In this document: piece after piece, positions 23,265 to 30,294 of the stretch
Layout of the letters: each line of letters starts with the position of its first letter
How positions within the stretch are numbered: position 1 is the first letter of the stretch
Source: Oscillospiraceae bacterium
GTDB lineage: Bacteria > Bacillota > Clostridia > Oscillospirales > Ruminococcaceae
Length of the DNA: 42,770 bases
Direction of reading: 5' to 3'
Assembly (NCBI GenBank): GCA_900752435.1
Contig: CAADVD010000051.1
Location: forward strand, 1 to 42,770
Position numbers and translations under genes: made by a program
The notes under the pieces: model-generated
The model's input: the letters and a program-made list of their open reading frames with translations, nothing else
Told to the model about the DNA's origin: nothing
The model's database searches: none

Positions 23265-23708
23265 CTAATACAATTTGAAAAAGTACACGATGACGCCGTA
23301 AATGGCCGATGCGGTGATTCCATAGGTGATGACCGGTCCGGCAATGATGAACAGCTTGGCGCCCAGGCCCAGCACCAGTCCCTCGGATTTGAATTCCAGC
23401 GCGGGCGATACCACGCTGTTGGAAAATCCCGTAATCGGCACCAGCGTGCCGGCGCCGGCGTGCTTGGCAATGCTGTTGTAAAGATCCAGTCCGGTCAGCA
23501 GAGCTGCGGTGAATACCAGCGTCACCGAGGTGACCGCGCTGGCGGTGTCCGTATCCATACCCATGCTTTTGTACCAGTTGGTGAGCGCTTGCCCAATGAC
23601 GCAGATCAGTCCGCCGACCAGAAACGCCATGGGAATGGTTTTATAGGACTTAGTACCCGGCGATGCTTGTTTGGTCATTTCGTCGTATTCTTTGGGGGTA
23701 ATCTTCAA
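23265..23708 (-). CDS. spoVAC: Stage V sporulation protein AC
   Basis: A 147-aa membrane protein with about four hydrophobic segments: YDEMTKQASPGTKSYKTIPMAFLVGGLICVIGQAL, then LVFTAALLTGLDLYNSIAKHAGAGTLVPITGFSNSV. SpoVAC is the mechanosensitive-channel-like component of the SpoVA complex. Translation begins at TTG 23708 after AAAGGATG. It is the first gene of spoVAC-D-E. The absence of spoVAA, AB and AF matches the minimal C-D-E set common in Clostridia. Confidence 0.93.
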   Translation of the reverse strand: MKITPKEYDEMTKQASPGTKSYKTIPMAFLVGGLICVIGQALTNWYKSMGMDTDTASAVTSVTLVFTAALLTGLDLYNSIAKHAGAGTLVPITGFSNSVVSPALEFKSEGLVLGLGAKLFIIAGPVITYGITASAIYGVIVYFFKLY

Positions 23709-23752
23709 CGTAAAACATCCTTTCTATTTCGTCAGTTGCTGTCATTTTGGAA

Positions 23753-23787
23753 TAGTATCATTTTTCCCTGAAATTTTTCACCTATTC
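23753..23787 (-). promoter_or_regulatory. Candidate forespore-sigma promoter of spoVAC
   Basis: On the minus strand, GAATA (23787-23783) is followed by GGGAAAAATG and then ATACTA (by 23753). GGGAAAAATG fits a sigma-F-like -10, and AATGATA is close to sigma-G CATnnTA. The spacing is not ideal. Confidence 0.35.
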
Positions 23788-23800
23788 TTGTTATTTTTAT

Positions 23801-23829
23801 TTGCAAATGAAAGGCTTTTTTGCTATAAT
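23801..23829 (+). promoter_or_regulatory. Promoter of purA
   Basis: TTGCAA (23801-23806) and TATAAT (23824-23829) are spaced 17 bp, with a leader of about 70 nt. It lies back to back with the spoVAC promoter. No PurR box or purine riboswitch was recognised. Confidence 0.7.
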
Positions 23830-23904
23830 CTATTTTGTGAGTGCTTTACTGTGAAAAAGCGCTTGGTTTTGAAACGATCCATAATAAGGAAATGAGGAAT
23901 TAGC

Positions 23905-25179
23905 ATGCCATCAAAAGTAGTAGTCGGTGTTCAGTGGGGCGATGAAGGAAAAGGCAAAATCATTGATATTTTGGCCTCCAGAGCCGAAGTCGTCGTTCGC
24001 TCGCAGGGCGGCAACAACGCCGGCCATACGGTGGAAAACAACGGGGAAGTCTACAAACTGCATTTGATTCCGTCCGGTATCTTGTATCCGGGAACGCAGT
24101 GTCTGATTGGATGCGGCGTGGTCATTGATCCGCAGGATATTTTAAAGGAAATCGACGGACTGACCGAACGCGGCGTGGACTGCGGCAACTTGAAAATCGA
24201 TCCGCGCGCCCACGTCATCATGCCGTGGCACCGCGTACTGGATGGCTTGAGTGAACAATATTTGGGCGGCAGTAAAATCGGTACGACCGGACGTGGCATT
24301 GGTCCGTGCTACATGGACAAATACGAACGCTGTGGAATCCGCATGTACGATTTGGTGCACGAGGACATTTTCCGCCGGAAAGCCAAAGCGGTCGGCGGCC
24401 TGAAAAACCGCATCATCACGGAAATCTACGGCGGCGAAGCGCTGGACGTGGATGCCATCATTGAAGAATATCTGGCGTATGCCAAACGCTTGGCTGGCTA
24501 TGTGGACGATGTTTCCGTTTTGACCTACAACGCAGTCAAAGCCGGCAAAAACGTGCTGTTTGAGGGTGCGCAGGGTACATTGCTCGACATCGATGTCGGC
24601 ACCTATCCGTATGTGACCTCCAGCCATCCGCTGTCCGCAGGCTGTGCAATTGGTTCGGGCGTCGGTCCGAACGCCATCGATGAAATCATCGGTGTGGCGA
24701 AAGCATACACCACCCGTGTCGGTATGGGTCCGTTCCCGACGGAGCTGTTTGACGAGCTGGGCGATTTGATTCGCAACCGCGGACATGAATTTGGCACCAC
24801 CACTGGCCGTCCGCGCAGAACCGGCTGGTTTGACGCGGTGATTATGCGTCATGCGGTTCGTGCAAACGGTCTGACGGCGCTGGCCGTCAACAAATTCGAT
24901 ACCTTGAGCGGCATTGAAACGCTGAAGGTCTGCGTGGCATACAAAAAGCCGGACGGCACTCTGCTGACTGAATATCCGGCGGATATTGAAGAACTCGAAG
25001 GTGCAGAACCGGTATACGAAGAAGTCAAAGGCTTCTCCGGTGATCTGTCCGCCTGCAAATCCTACGACGAACTGCCGCAGGACTGCAAAAATTACATCGC
25101 TTATCTGGAAAAAGTATGCGGATGTCCGATTAAAATGGTTGGCGTCGGCCCGTCCAGAGAGCAGAATTTAGAAAGATAA
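23905..25179 (+). CDS. purA: Adenylosuccinate synthetase
   Basis: This 424-aa GTP-dependent enzyme joins IMP and aspartate in the first step to AMP. Motifs are VVVGVQWGDEGKGKIIDILA (P-loop with catalytic Asp), GGNNAGHTV (catalytic His), TTGRGIGPCY, FEGAQGTLLDIDVGTYPYVTSS, TTTGRPRRTGWFDAV, and the guanine-binding NKFDTLSG. Length is as expected. The ATG at 23905 has an AGGAAT ribosome site. A small membrane-protein gene follows 6 nt after the stop. Confidence 0.97.
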   Translation: MPSKVVVGVQWGDEGKGKIIDILASRAEVVVRSQGGNNAGHTVENNGEVYKLHLIPSGILYPGTQCLIGCGVVIDPQDILKEIDGLTERGVDCGNLKIDPRAHVIMPWHRVLDGLSEQYLGGSKIGTTGRGIGPCYMDKYERCGIRMYDLVHEDIFRRKAKAVGGLKNRIITEIYGGEALDVDAIIEEYLAYAKRLAGYVDDVSVLTYNAVKAGKNVLFEGAQGTLLDIDVGTYPYVTSSHPLSAGCAIGSGVGPNAIDEIIGVAKAYTTRVGMGPFPTELFDELGDLIRNRGHEFGTTTGRPRRTGWFDAVIMRHAVRANGLTALAVNKFDTLSGIETLKVCVAYKKPDGTLLTEYPADIEELEGAEPVYEEVKGFSGDLSACKSYDELPQDCKNYIAYLEKVCGCPIKMVGVGPSREQNLER

Positions 25180-25185
25180 TGCGCG

Positions 25186-25359
25186 ATGAGTAAGAATAAG
25201 CAAAATCATGCGCGCAAACAGCAGGCCGATTTGCGGCTGATGGAAAAGCTTGACCGCGAGTTTAAGCGCAAGCAGACGCTCAAGCGATTGGTGGCGCTGG
25301 CGGTCTGCGCACTGCTGGTGCTGGGAATTGTGGCGATGCCTTTGTTTAGCATGCTGTAA
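25186..25359 (+). CDS. 57-aa single-span membrane protein
   Basis: A small ORF starting 6 nt after the purA stop. A basic/charged helix (MSKNKQNHARKQQADLRLME, then KLDREFKRKQTLKR) is followed by one hydrophobic segment of about 19 residues (LVALAVCALLVLGIVAMPLF) and SML. The layout predicts an inside basic N-terminus and one membrane span. The ribosome site AGAAAGATAATGCG is weak, so coupling to purA is likely. Terminator-like hairpins follow. Function is unknown. The codon pattern and closeness to purA favour a real gene. Confidence 0.55.
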   Translation: MSKNKQNHARKQQADLRLMEKLDREFKRKQTLKRLVALAVCALLVLGIVAMPLFSML

Positions 25360-25366
25360 TCGCATA

Positions 25367-25399
25367 AGGCAATACCTACATTCTTGATGCGGTATTGCC
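25367..25399 (+). terminator. Hairpin downstream of the 57-aa gene
   Basis: GGCAATACC (25368-25376) and GGTATTGCC (25391-25399) form a 9-bp stem without a T run on this strand. It precedes the stronger hairpin at 25414. Confidence 0.45.
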
Positions 25400-25413
25400 C
25401 TAAAAAATACATC

Positions 25414-25450
25414 ATATCCTGCAAACAGTGAAATCCTGTTTGCAGGATAT
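25414..25450 (+). terminator. Terminator of the purA unit
   Basis: A perfect 15-bp stem (ATATCCTGCAAACAG, 25414-25428, with 25436-25450) is followed by TTTTACTGTT. The stretch 25451-25570 holds no gene I can see. Confidence 0.8.
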
Positions 25451-25570
25451 TTTACTGTTATGGGAATTGTGAATGGGAAAAATACTTGGTAAGCAAAAGA
25501 CATGGATTGTTGAAAAAAACTAGGCAAATCATCAGAACTCAAGAAAATGAAAAAAATATCAAAAAAAGTG

Positions 25571-25599
25571 TTGACAAACGAAAAACCATCTGGTAAAAT
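25571..25599 (+). promoter_or_regulatory. Promoter of the tRNA cluster
   Basis: Perfect TTGACA (25571-25576) and TAAAAT (25594-25599) are spaced 17 bp, about 65 nt before the first tRNA. Confidence 0.8.
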
Positions 25600-25663
25600 A
25601 ATATTCGTCGCTGAGAGACAGGGCAGAAAAAACCTGAAAAACGGCGGCGAAACTTAAGGATTT

Positions 25664-25739
25664 GGGAGCATAGCTCAGCTGGGAGAGCATCTGCCTTACA
25701 AGCAGAGGGTCATAGGTTCGAGCCCTATTGTTCCCACCA
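25664..25739 (+). tRNA. tRNA-Val (anticodon UAC)
   Basis: 76 nt including CCA. The acceptor GGGAGCA pairs with TGTTCCC (one G-U). The anticodon stem TCTGC/GCAGA carries loop CTTACAA. The T arm has GGTTCGAGCC. Confidence 0.97.
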
Positions 25740-25743
25740 ATCC

Positions 25744-25820
25744 GGCCCGCTAGCTCAGTTGGTTAGAGCGCTAGCCTGTCACGCTAGAGGTCGTCGGTTC
25801 GAACCCGATGCGGGTCGCCA
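25744..25820 (+). tRNA. tRNA-Asp (anticodon GUC)
   Basis: 77 nt including encoded CCA. The acceptor GGCCCGC pairs with GCGGGTC. The anticodon stem CTAGC/GCTAG carries loop CTGTCAC. Confidence 0.97.
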
Positions 25821-25864
25821 TTTGTTTGGTTTCCAAACATATAAAAGATGAAAATCTTTTATAT

Positions 25865-25940
25865 GCCTCTGTAGCTCAGTCGGTAGAGCAGGGGACTGAA
25901 AATCCCCGTGTCGATGGTTCGATTCCGTCCGGAGGCACCA
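25865..25940 (+). tRNA. tRNA-Phe (anticodon GAA)
   Basis: 76 nt including CCA. The anticodon stem GGGGA/TCCCC carries loop CTGAAAA. The acceptor GCCTCTG pairs with CGGAGGC (one U-G). A small hairpin (AAACATATAAAAGATG and onward) lies in the 44-nt spacer before it. Confidence 0.97.
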
Positions 25941-25972
25941 TATGTACCTATCCAATAGGGTGGGTATAGAAT

Positions 25973-26048
25973 GCGGATTTAGCTCATCTGGTAGAGCGCC
26001 ACCTTGCCAAGGTGGAGGTAGCGAGTTCGAGCCTCGTAATCCGCTCCA
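25973..26048 (+). tRNA. tRNA-Gly (anticodon GCC)
   Basis: 76 nt including CCA. The acceptor GCGGATT pairs with AATCCGC. The anticodon stem CCACC/GGTGG carries loop TTGCCAA. Confidence 0.97.
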
Positions 26049-26054
26049 AATCAA

Positions 26055-26086
26055 AACAACTACAACTGCGGTTGTAGTTGTTTTTT
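26055..26086 (+). terminator. Terminator of the tRNA operon
   Basis: A perfect 12-bp stem (AACAACTACAAC, 26055-26066, with 26071-26082) has a TGCG loop and a T run to 26086. The stretch 26087-26206 contains no gene I recognise. Confidence 0.9.
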
Positions 26087-26206
26087 GTCGTCACCTGCAT
26101 TCGGCATTGCAGGCGAAAAACGGCGAATGCTGCTGGGCGCTGATTTGCGCAATGGCTTCTGTGCAAATAGCGCAGAAAACTTCGTTGCTTTCCCGGTAAA
26201 TTTTAC

Positions 26207-26235
26207 TTGACAAAATTGAATTGCTATTATATAAT
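26207..26235 (+). promoter_or_regulatory. Promoter of rpoB-rpoC
   Basis: Perfect TTGACA (26207-26212) and TATAAT (26230-26235) are spaced 17 bp. This is a consensus promoter with a leader of about 155 nt, showing that rpoBC has its own strong promoter here. Confidence 0.85.
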
Positions 26236-26238
26236 GAT

Positions 26239-26302
26239 ATACTGTATCAAAATGGATATTTATACCTCTGCGTACAAATAAGATGTCCGATTGATACGGT
26301 AT
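26239..26302 (+). promoter_or_regulatory. Structured 5' leader hairpin of rpoB
   Basis: ATACTGTATCAA (26239-26250) pairs with TTGATACGGTAT (26291-26302), 12 bp with one G-U. A nested GGATAT/ATGTCC stem lies inside, and TTGTTTCTCT follows. It begins within a few nt of the predicted transcript start. It could be an attenuator or an autoregulatory site. No known leader class was recognised. Confidence 0.5.
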
Positions 26303-26394
26303 TTGTTTCTCTATCTGTAGAAAAACAGCGCATATTTTTTCGTGTTTTGTGAGTTTTCACAAGACGTCATTATATGAATGGAGTGATTCAGCCT

Positions 26395-29300
26395 ATGGTA
26401 AATGTCAAGCCTGTTCAGCTCGGAACAAACACGCGCATGAGCTTTGCTAAAATCAATGAGGTTTTAGAAATGCCAAACTTAATCGAAATCCAGATTAACT
26501 CCTACAAGTGGTTTCTCACAGAGGGGTTAAAAGAGGTTTTCCGCGATATCGCCGCCATCAGCGACTATACCGGCAATCTGGTCTTGGATTTTACGGATTA
26601 TCGTTTGGAGAATAAGCCGAAATATTCGGTAGAAGAATGCAAAGAACGCGATGTGACCTATGCGGCGCCTCTGCGTGTAACCGCCAGACTGCTCAATAAG
26701 GAAACCGGCGAAATCAAAGAACAGGAAATCTTCATGGGCGATTTCCCTCTGATGACCGAAAGCGGTACCTTCGTCATCAACGGTGCGGAGCGCGTCATTG
26801 TTTCTCAGTTGGTGCGTTCTCCGGGCGTGTATTACAGCGACAGCTATGACAAAACCGGTAAGAAGCTGTTTGCGTCCACCGTCATTCCGAACCGCGGCGC
26901 ATGGCTCGAATACGAAACCGATTCCAACGACTTCTACTATGTGCGAATCGATAAAAACAGAAAGATTCCGATCACAACATTTCTGCGCGCACTCATCAAA
27001 GTTCGCGACGATGTACCGGCTGAGGATATTTCCGCCGACTTTACGCTGGGCTTGACCAACGCACAGGGTTCGGATTCCGATATCTATGAAATTTTCGGCG
27101 AGGACGAGCGTTTGGCCACGACCATCCTGAACAAGGACGGCACCAAAAACGGCGAAGAAGCGCTGCTTGAAGTGTACCGCAAGCTCCGTCCGGGCGAACC
27201 GCCGACGATTGAAAGCGCGGTCAAGCATCTGGCTCCGCTGCTGTTTGACGAGCACCGTTATGACCTCTCCAAGGTTGGACGCTACAAATACAACAAAAAA
27301 CTGGCCATCGGCAATCGTATTGCCGGTCATACACTGGCCGCCAATGTTGTCAATGAGCTGACCGGCGAAGTGATTGCTACCGAAGGCGAAAAGCTGACCC
27401 GCGAACGCGCTTACGAAATCGAAAATGCCGGTGTGGATTCCGTTTACATCTATGTCGAAGAGGGCGAAAAGGTCATCAAAGTTTTGTCCAACGGCATGGT
27501 GGACATCAAAAACTTCATCGATATTGACACCGAAGAGTGCTATATCTATGAAAAAGTTCGCTTTAAAATTTTGAAGGACATCCTTGACAAGGCCTCCACC
27601 AAAGAAGAAATCACCCAGATGGTGAAGGAACGCATCAATGAGCTGATTCCGAAACACATCATCAAGGACGACATTTTTGCCTCCATCAACTACATCAACA
27701 ACCTCGCTTACGACGTGGGTACGGTGGACGATATCGACCACTTGGGCAACCGCCGCATCCGTTCCGTCGGCGAATTGCTCCAGAACCAGTTCCGCATCGG
27801 GTTCTCCCGTATGGAACGTGTGATCCGCGAACGCATGACCCTGCAGGCGCAGGAAATGGAAAACGTGACGCCGCAGGCGCTCATCAACATCCGTCCGGTG
27901 GTGGCGGCCATTAAAGAATTCTTTGGTTCTTCGCCGCTGTCCCAGTTCATGGATCAGAACAATCCGTTGGCAGAGCTGACGCACAAACGCCGTCTGTCCG
28001 CGTTGGGCCCGGGCGGTTTGTCCCGTGACCGCGCCGGATTTGAGGTGCGTGACGTACACTACAGCCACTACGGCCGCATGTGTCCGATTGAAACGCCGGA
28101 AGGTCCGAACATCGGTTTGATTTCTTATCTGGCAAGCTTTGCGCGCATCAATGCGTATGGCTTCATTGAAGCGCCGTTCCGCAAGGTGGACAAAGCTACC
28201 GGTGTGGTCACCAACGAAGTGGTTTACATGACGGCGGACGTTGAAGACGAATACATTGTGGCGCAGGCGAACGAACCGCTCACCGACGACCACAAATTTG
28301 CTCGCAGAAGAGTTAACGCCCGTTACCGCGACCAGATTCTTGAAACCGAACGCGAAAACATCGATTACATGGATGTTTCGCCAAAGATGGTGGTTTCCAT
28401 CGCAACGGCGATGATTCCGTTCCTCGAAAACGACGATACCAACCGTGCATTGATGGGAGCGAACATGCAGCGTCAGGCGGTACCGCTTCTGCGCACGGAG
28501 AGTCCCATTGTGGGTACCGGTATGGAATACAAGGCGGCTGTGGACTCCGGTGCTGTGGTGCTGTCCAAGCATGACGGCATCGTGGATCGTGTGTGTGCGG
28601 ACGAAGTGGTGATCCGCGACGATGCAGGCGAACGCCACAACTACAAAATCATCAAGTTCTTGCGCTCCAACGCCGGTACTTGTACCAACCAGCGTCCGAT
28701 TGTCAACAAGGGTGACCGCGTCCATGTCGGCCAAGTGCTGGCAGACGGCCCGGCAACCTGCAACGGCGAAATCTCCCTCGGTAAGAACGCCCTCATCGGC
28801 TTCATGACCTGGGAAGGCTACAACTACGAGGACGCCGTTTTAATCAACGAAAAGATTGTCCGCGACGATGTGTACACCTCCATTCACATCGAGGAATACG
28901 AAGTGGAAGCGCGCGACACCAAGCTGGGGCCGGAAGAAATCACCCGAGACATTCCGAACGTCGGTGAAGACGCTCTGAAAGATTTGGATGAGAACGGTAT
29001 CATCCGCGTCGGTGCGGAAGTTCGTTCCGGCGACATTCTGGTCGGTAAGGTGACGCCGAAGGGCGAAACCGAGCTGACGGCGGAAGAACGCCTCCTCCGC
29101 GCTATTTTCGGCGAAAAGGCGAGAGAAGTCCGCGATACCTCCCTGCGCGTACCGCACGGTGAATACGGTATCATTGTGGACGTAAAAGTGTATACCAGAG
29201 AAAATTCCGATGAGCTTTCCGCTGGCGTAAACATGGTGGTTCGCTGCTACATTGCGCAGAAGAGAAAGATTTCCGTCGGGGATAAGATGGCTGGACGTCA

Positions 29301-30183
29301 CGGTAACAAGGGTGTTGTTTCCCGCATTTTGCCGCAGGAAGACATGCCGTTCCTGCCGGACGGCACACCGCTTGACATTGTGCTCAATCCGTTGGGCGTA
29401 CCGTCCCGTATGAACATCGGTCAGGTGCTCGAAGTGCATTTGGGCTATGCCGCAAAAGCGCTCGGCTGGAAGGTGATGACGCCGGTATTCGACGGTGCGC
29501 ACGAAGACGACATCCGCGATTGTCTGCGCGAAGCGGGTCTGCGTGAAGACGGCAAGACCATTTTGTACGATGGACGTACCGGTGAACAGTTTGACAACCC
29601 GGTTACCGTCGGTATCATGTATTACCTCAAGCTCCACCACTTGGTTGACGATAAAATCCATGCCCGTTCGACCGGTCCTTACTCGCTGGTTACCCAGCAG
29701 CCTTTGGGCGGTAAAGCGCAGTTCGGCGGTCAGAGATTCGGTGAGATGGAGGTTTGGGCGCTCGAAGCATACGGTGCGGCTTATACCCTCCAGGAAATTT
29801 TGACGGTGAAATCCGACGACGTGGTGGGACGTGTCAAAACGTACGAAGCCATTGTCAAGGGTCAGAACGTACCGACTCCGGGTATCCCTGAATCCTTTAA
29901 GGTTCTCATCAAAGAGCTTCAGTCTCTGTGCTTGGATGTGAAGGTGCTCGATAAAAACAATGAAGAGATTGACTTGAAACAATCCTTTGACGATGACGAC
30001 GATATGGTCATACAGCCGACTCTTGATGAAGAGTATGTAGAAACGGACGACGTGGAAGACGAATACACCATCGAAGAACCGGAACTCGAAGATGACGACT
30101 TCGGTGACGAGGTATTTGAAAGCCTGCTGGCTTCCGGCAAGCTGAAAGACGTGGAAGACGATGACATTTTATTCGACGAATAA
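26395..30183 (+). CDS. rpoB: RNA polymerase beta subunit
   Basis: About 1262 aa. I choose ATG 26395 (MVNVKPVQLGTNTRMSFAK), which has GGAGTG 9 nt upstream, over 26374, which has none. Conserved parts include the rifampicin pocket (SSPLSQFMDQNNPLAELTHK, about residues 512-531), RRLSALGPGGLSRDRAGFEV, GMEYKAAVDSG, GYNYEDAVLINE, KISVGDKMAGRHGNKGV and the C-terminal GGKAQFGGQRFGEMEVWALE. The last 60 or so residues form an acidic tail (DDDDDMVIQPTLDEEYVETD onward), about half Asp/Glu. At the position of E. coli Q510 the residue is Pro514. Normal neighbours rplJ-rplL are absent; tRNAs lie upstream. Confidence 0.98.
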   Translation: MVNVKPVQLGTNTRMSFAKINEVLEMPNLIEIQINSYKWFLTEGLKEVFRDIAAISDYTGNLVLDFTDYRLENKPKYSVEECKERDVTYAAPLRVTARLLNKETGEIKEQEIFMGDFPLMTESGTFVINGAERVIVSQLVRSPGVYYSDSYDKTGKKLFASTVIPNRGAWLEYETDSNDFYYVRIDKNRKIPITTFLRALIKVRDDVPAEDISADFTLGLTNAQGSDSDIYEIFGEDERLATTILNKDGTKNGEEALLEVYRKLRPGEPPTIESAVKHLAPLLFDEHRYDLSKVGRYKYNKKLAIGNRIAGHTLAANVVNELTGEVIATEGEKLTRERAYEIENAGVDSVYIYVEEGEKVIKVLSNGMVDIKNFIDIDTEECYIYEKVRFKILKDILDKASTKEEITQMVKERINELIPKHIIKDDIFASINYINNLAYDVGTVDDIDHLGNRRIRSVGELLQNQFRIGFSRMERVIRERMTLQAQEMENVTPQALINIRPVVAAIKEFFGSSPLSQFMDQNNPLAELTHKRRLSALGPGGLSRDRAGFEVRDVHYSHYGRMCPIETPEGPNIGLISYLASFARINAYGFIEAPFRKVDKATGVVTNEVVYMTADVEDEYIVAQANEPLTDDHKFARRRVNARYRDQILETERENIDYMDVSPKMVVSIATAMIPFLENDDTNRALMGANMQRQAVPLLRTESPIVGTGMEYKAAVDSGAVVLSKHDGIVDRVCADEVVIRDDAGERHNYKIIKFLRSNAGTCTNQRPIVNKGDRVHVGQVLADGPATCNGEISLGKNALIGFMTWEGYNYEDAVLINEKIVRDDVYTSIHIEEYEVEARDTKLGPEEITRDIPNVGEDALKDLDENGIIRVGAEVRSGDILVGKVTPKGETELTAEERLLRAIFGEKAREVRDTSLRVPHGEYGIIVDVKVYTRENSDELSAGVNMVVRCYIAQKRKISVGDKMAGRHGNKGVVSRILPQEDMPFLPDGTPLDIVLNPLGVPSRMNIGQVLEVHLGYAAKALGWKVMTPVFDGAHEDDIRDCLREAGLREDGKTILYDGRTGEQFDNPVTVGIMYYLKLHHLVDDKIHARSTGPYSLVTQQPLGGKAQFGGQRFGEMEVWALEAYGAAYTLQEILTVKSDDVVGRVKTYEAIVKGQNVPTPGIPESFKVLIKELQSLCLDVKVLDKNNEEIDLKQSFDDDDDMVIQPTLDEEYVETDDVEDEYTIEEPELEDDDFGDEVFESLLASGKLKDVEDDDILFDE

Positions 30184-30218
30184 GGACGGCTGTTCATCGG
30201 ATTAAAAAGAAAGCTAGG

Positions 30219-30250
30219 GGAAAGCGGCCACACGGCAGTGGCAGCTTTCC
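30219..30250 (+). other. Hairpin in the rpoB-rpoC intergenic region
   Basis: GGAAAGC-G-GCCAC (30219-30231) pairs with GTGGC-A-GCTTTCC (30238-30250) with a single internal mismatch. No T run follows, so it is not a simple terminator. It may be an RNA-processing site or may tune rpoC expression. Confidence 0.5.
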
Positions 30251-30294
30251 TGTGATGAAATCGATCACGTTTCTGCCGTGAAATGGAGGTTTAT

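Noticed and set aside
25664..26048. tRNA cluster as a prophage attachment site
   Set aside because: No integrase, no repeated tRNA 3' end and no phage genes nearby.
25779..26054. 91-aa minus-strand ORF (MIWSGLRGSNSLPPPWQGGAL and onward)
   Set aside because: It runs antisense through three tRNA genes; RTESNHRHGDFQSPALPTEL is the well-known tRNA-antisense false protein.
26527..28734. 735-aa minus-strand ORF opposite rpoB, with similar long ORFs opposite rpoB (28840-29982) and rpoC (31051-33417)
   Set aside because: Codon-bias shadows of rpoB/rpoC; no domains and no initiation signals.
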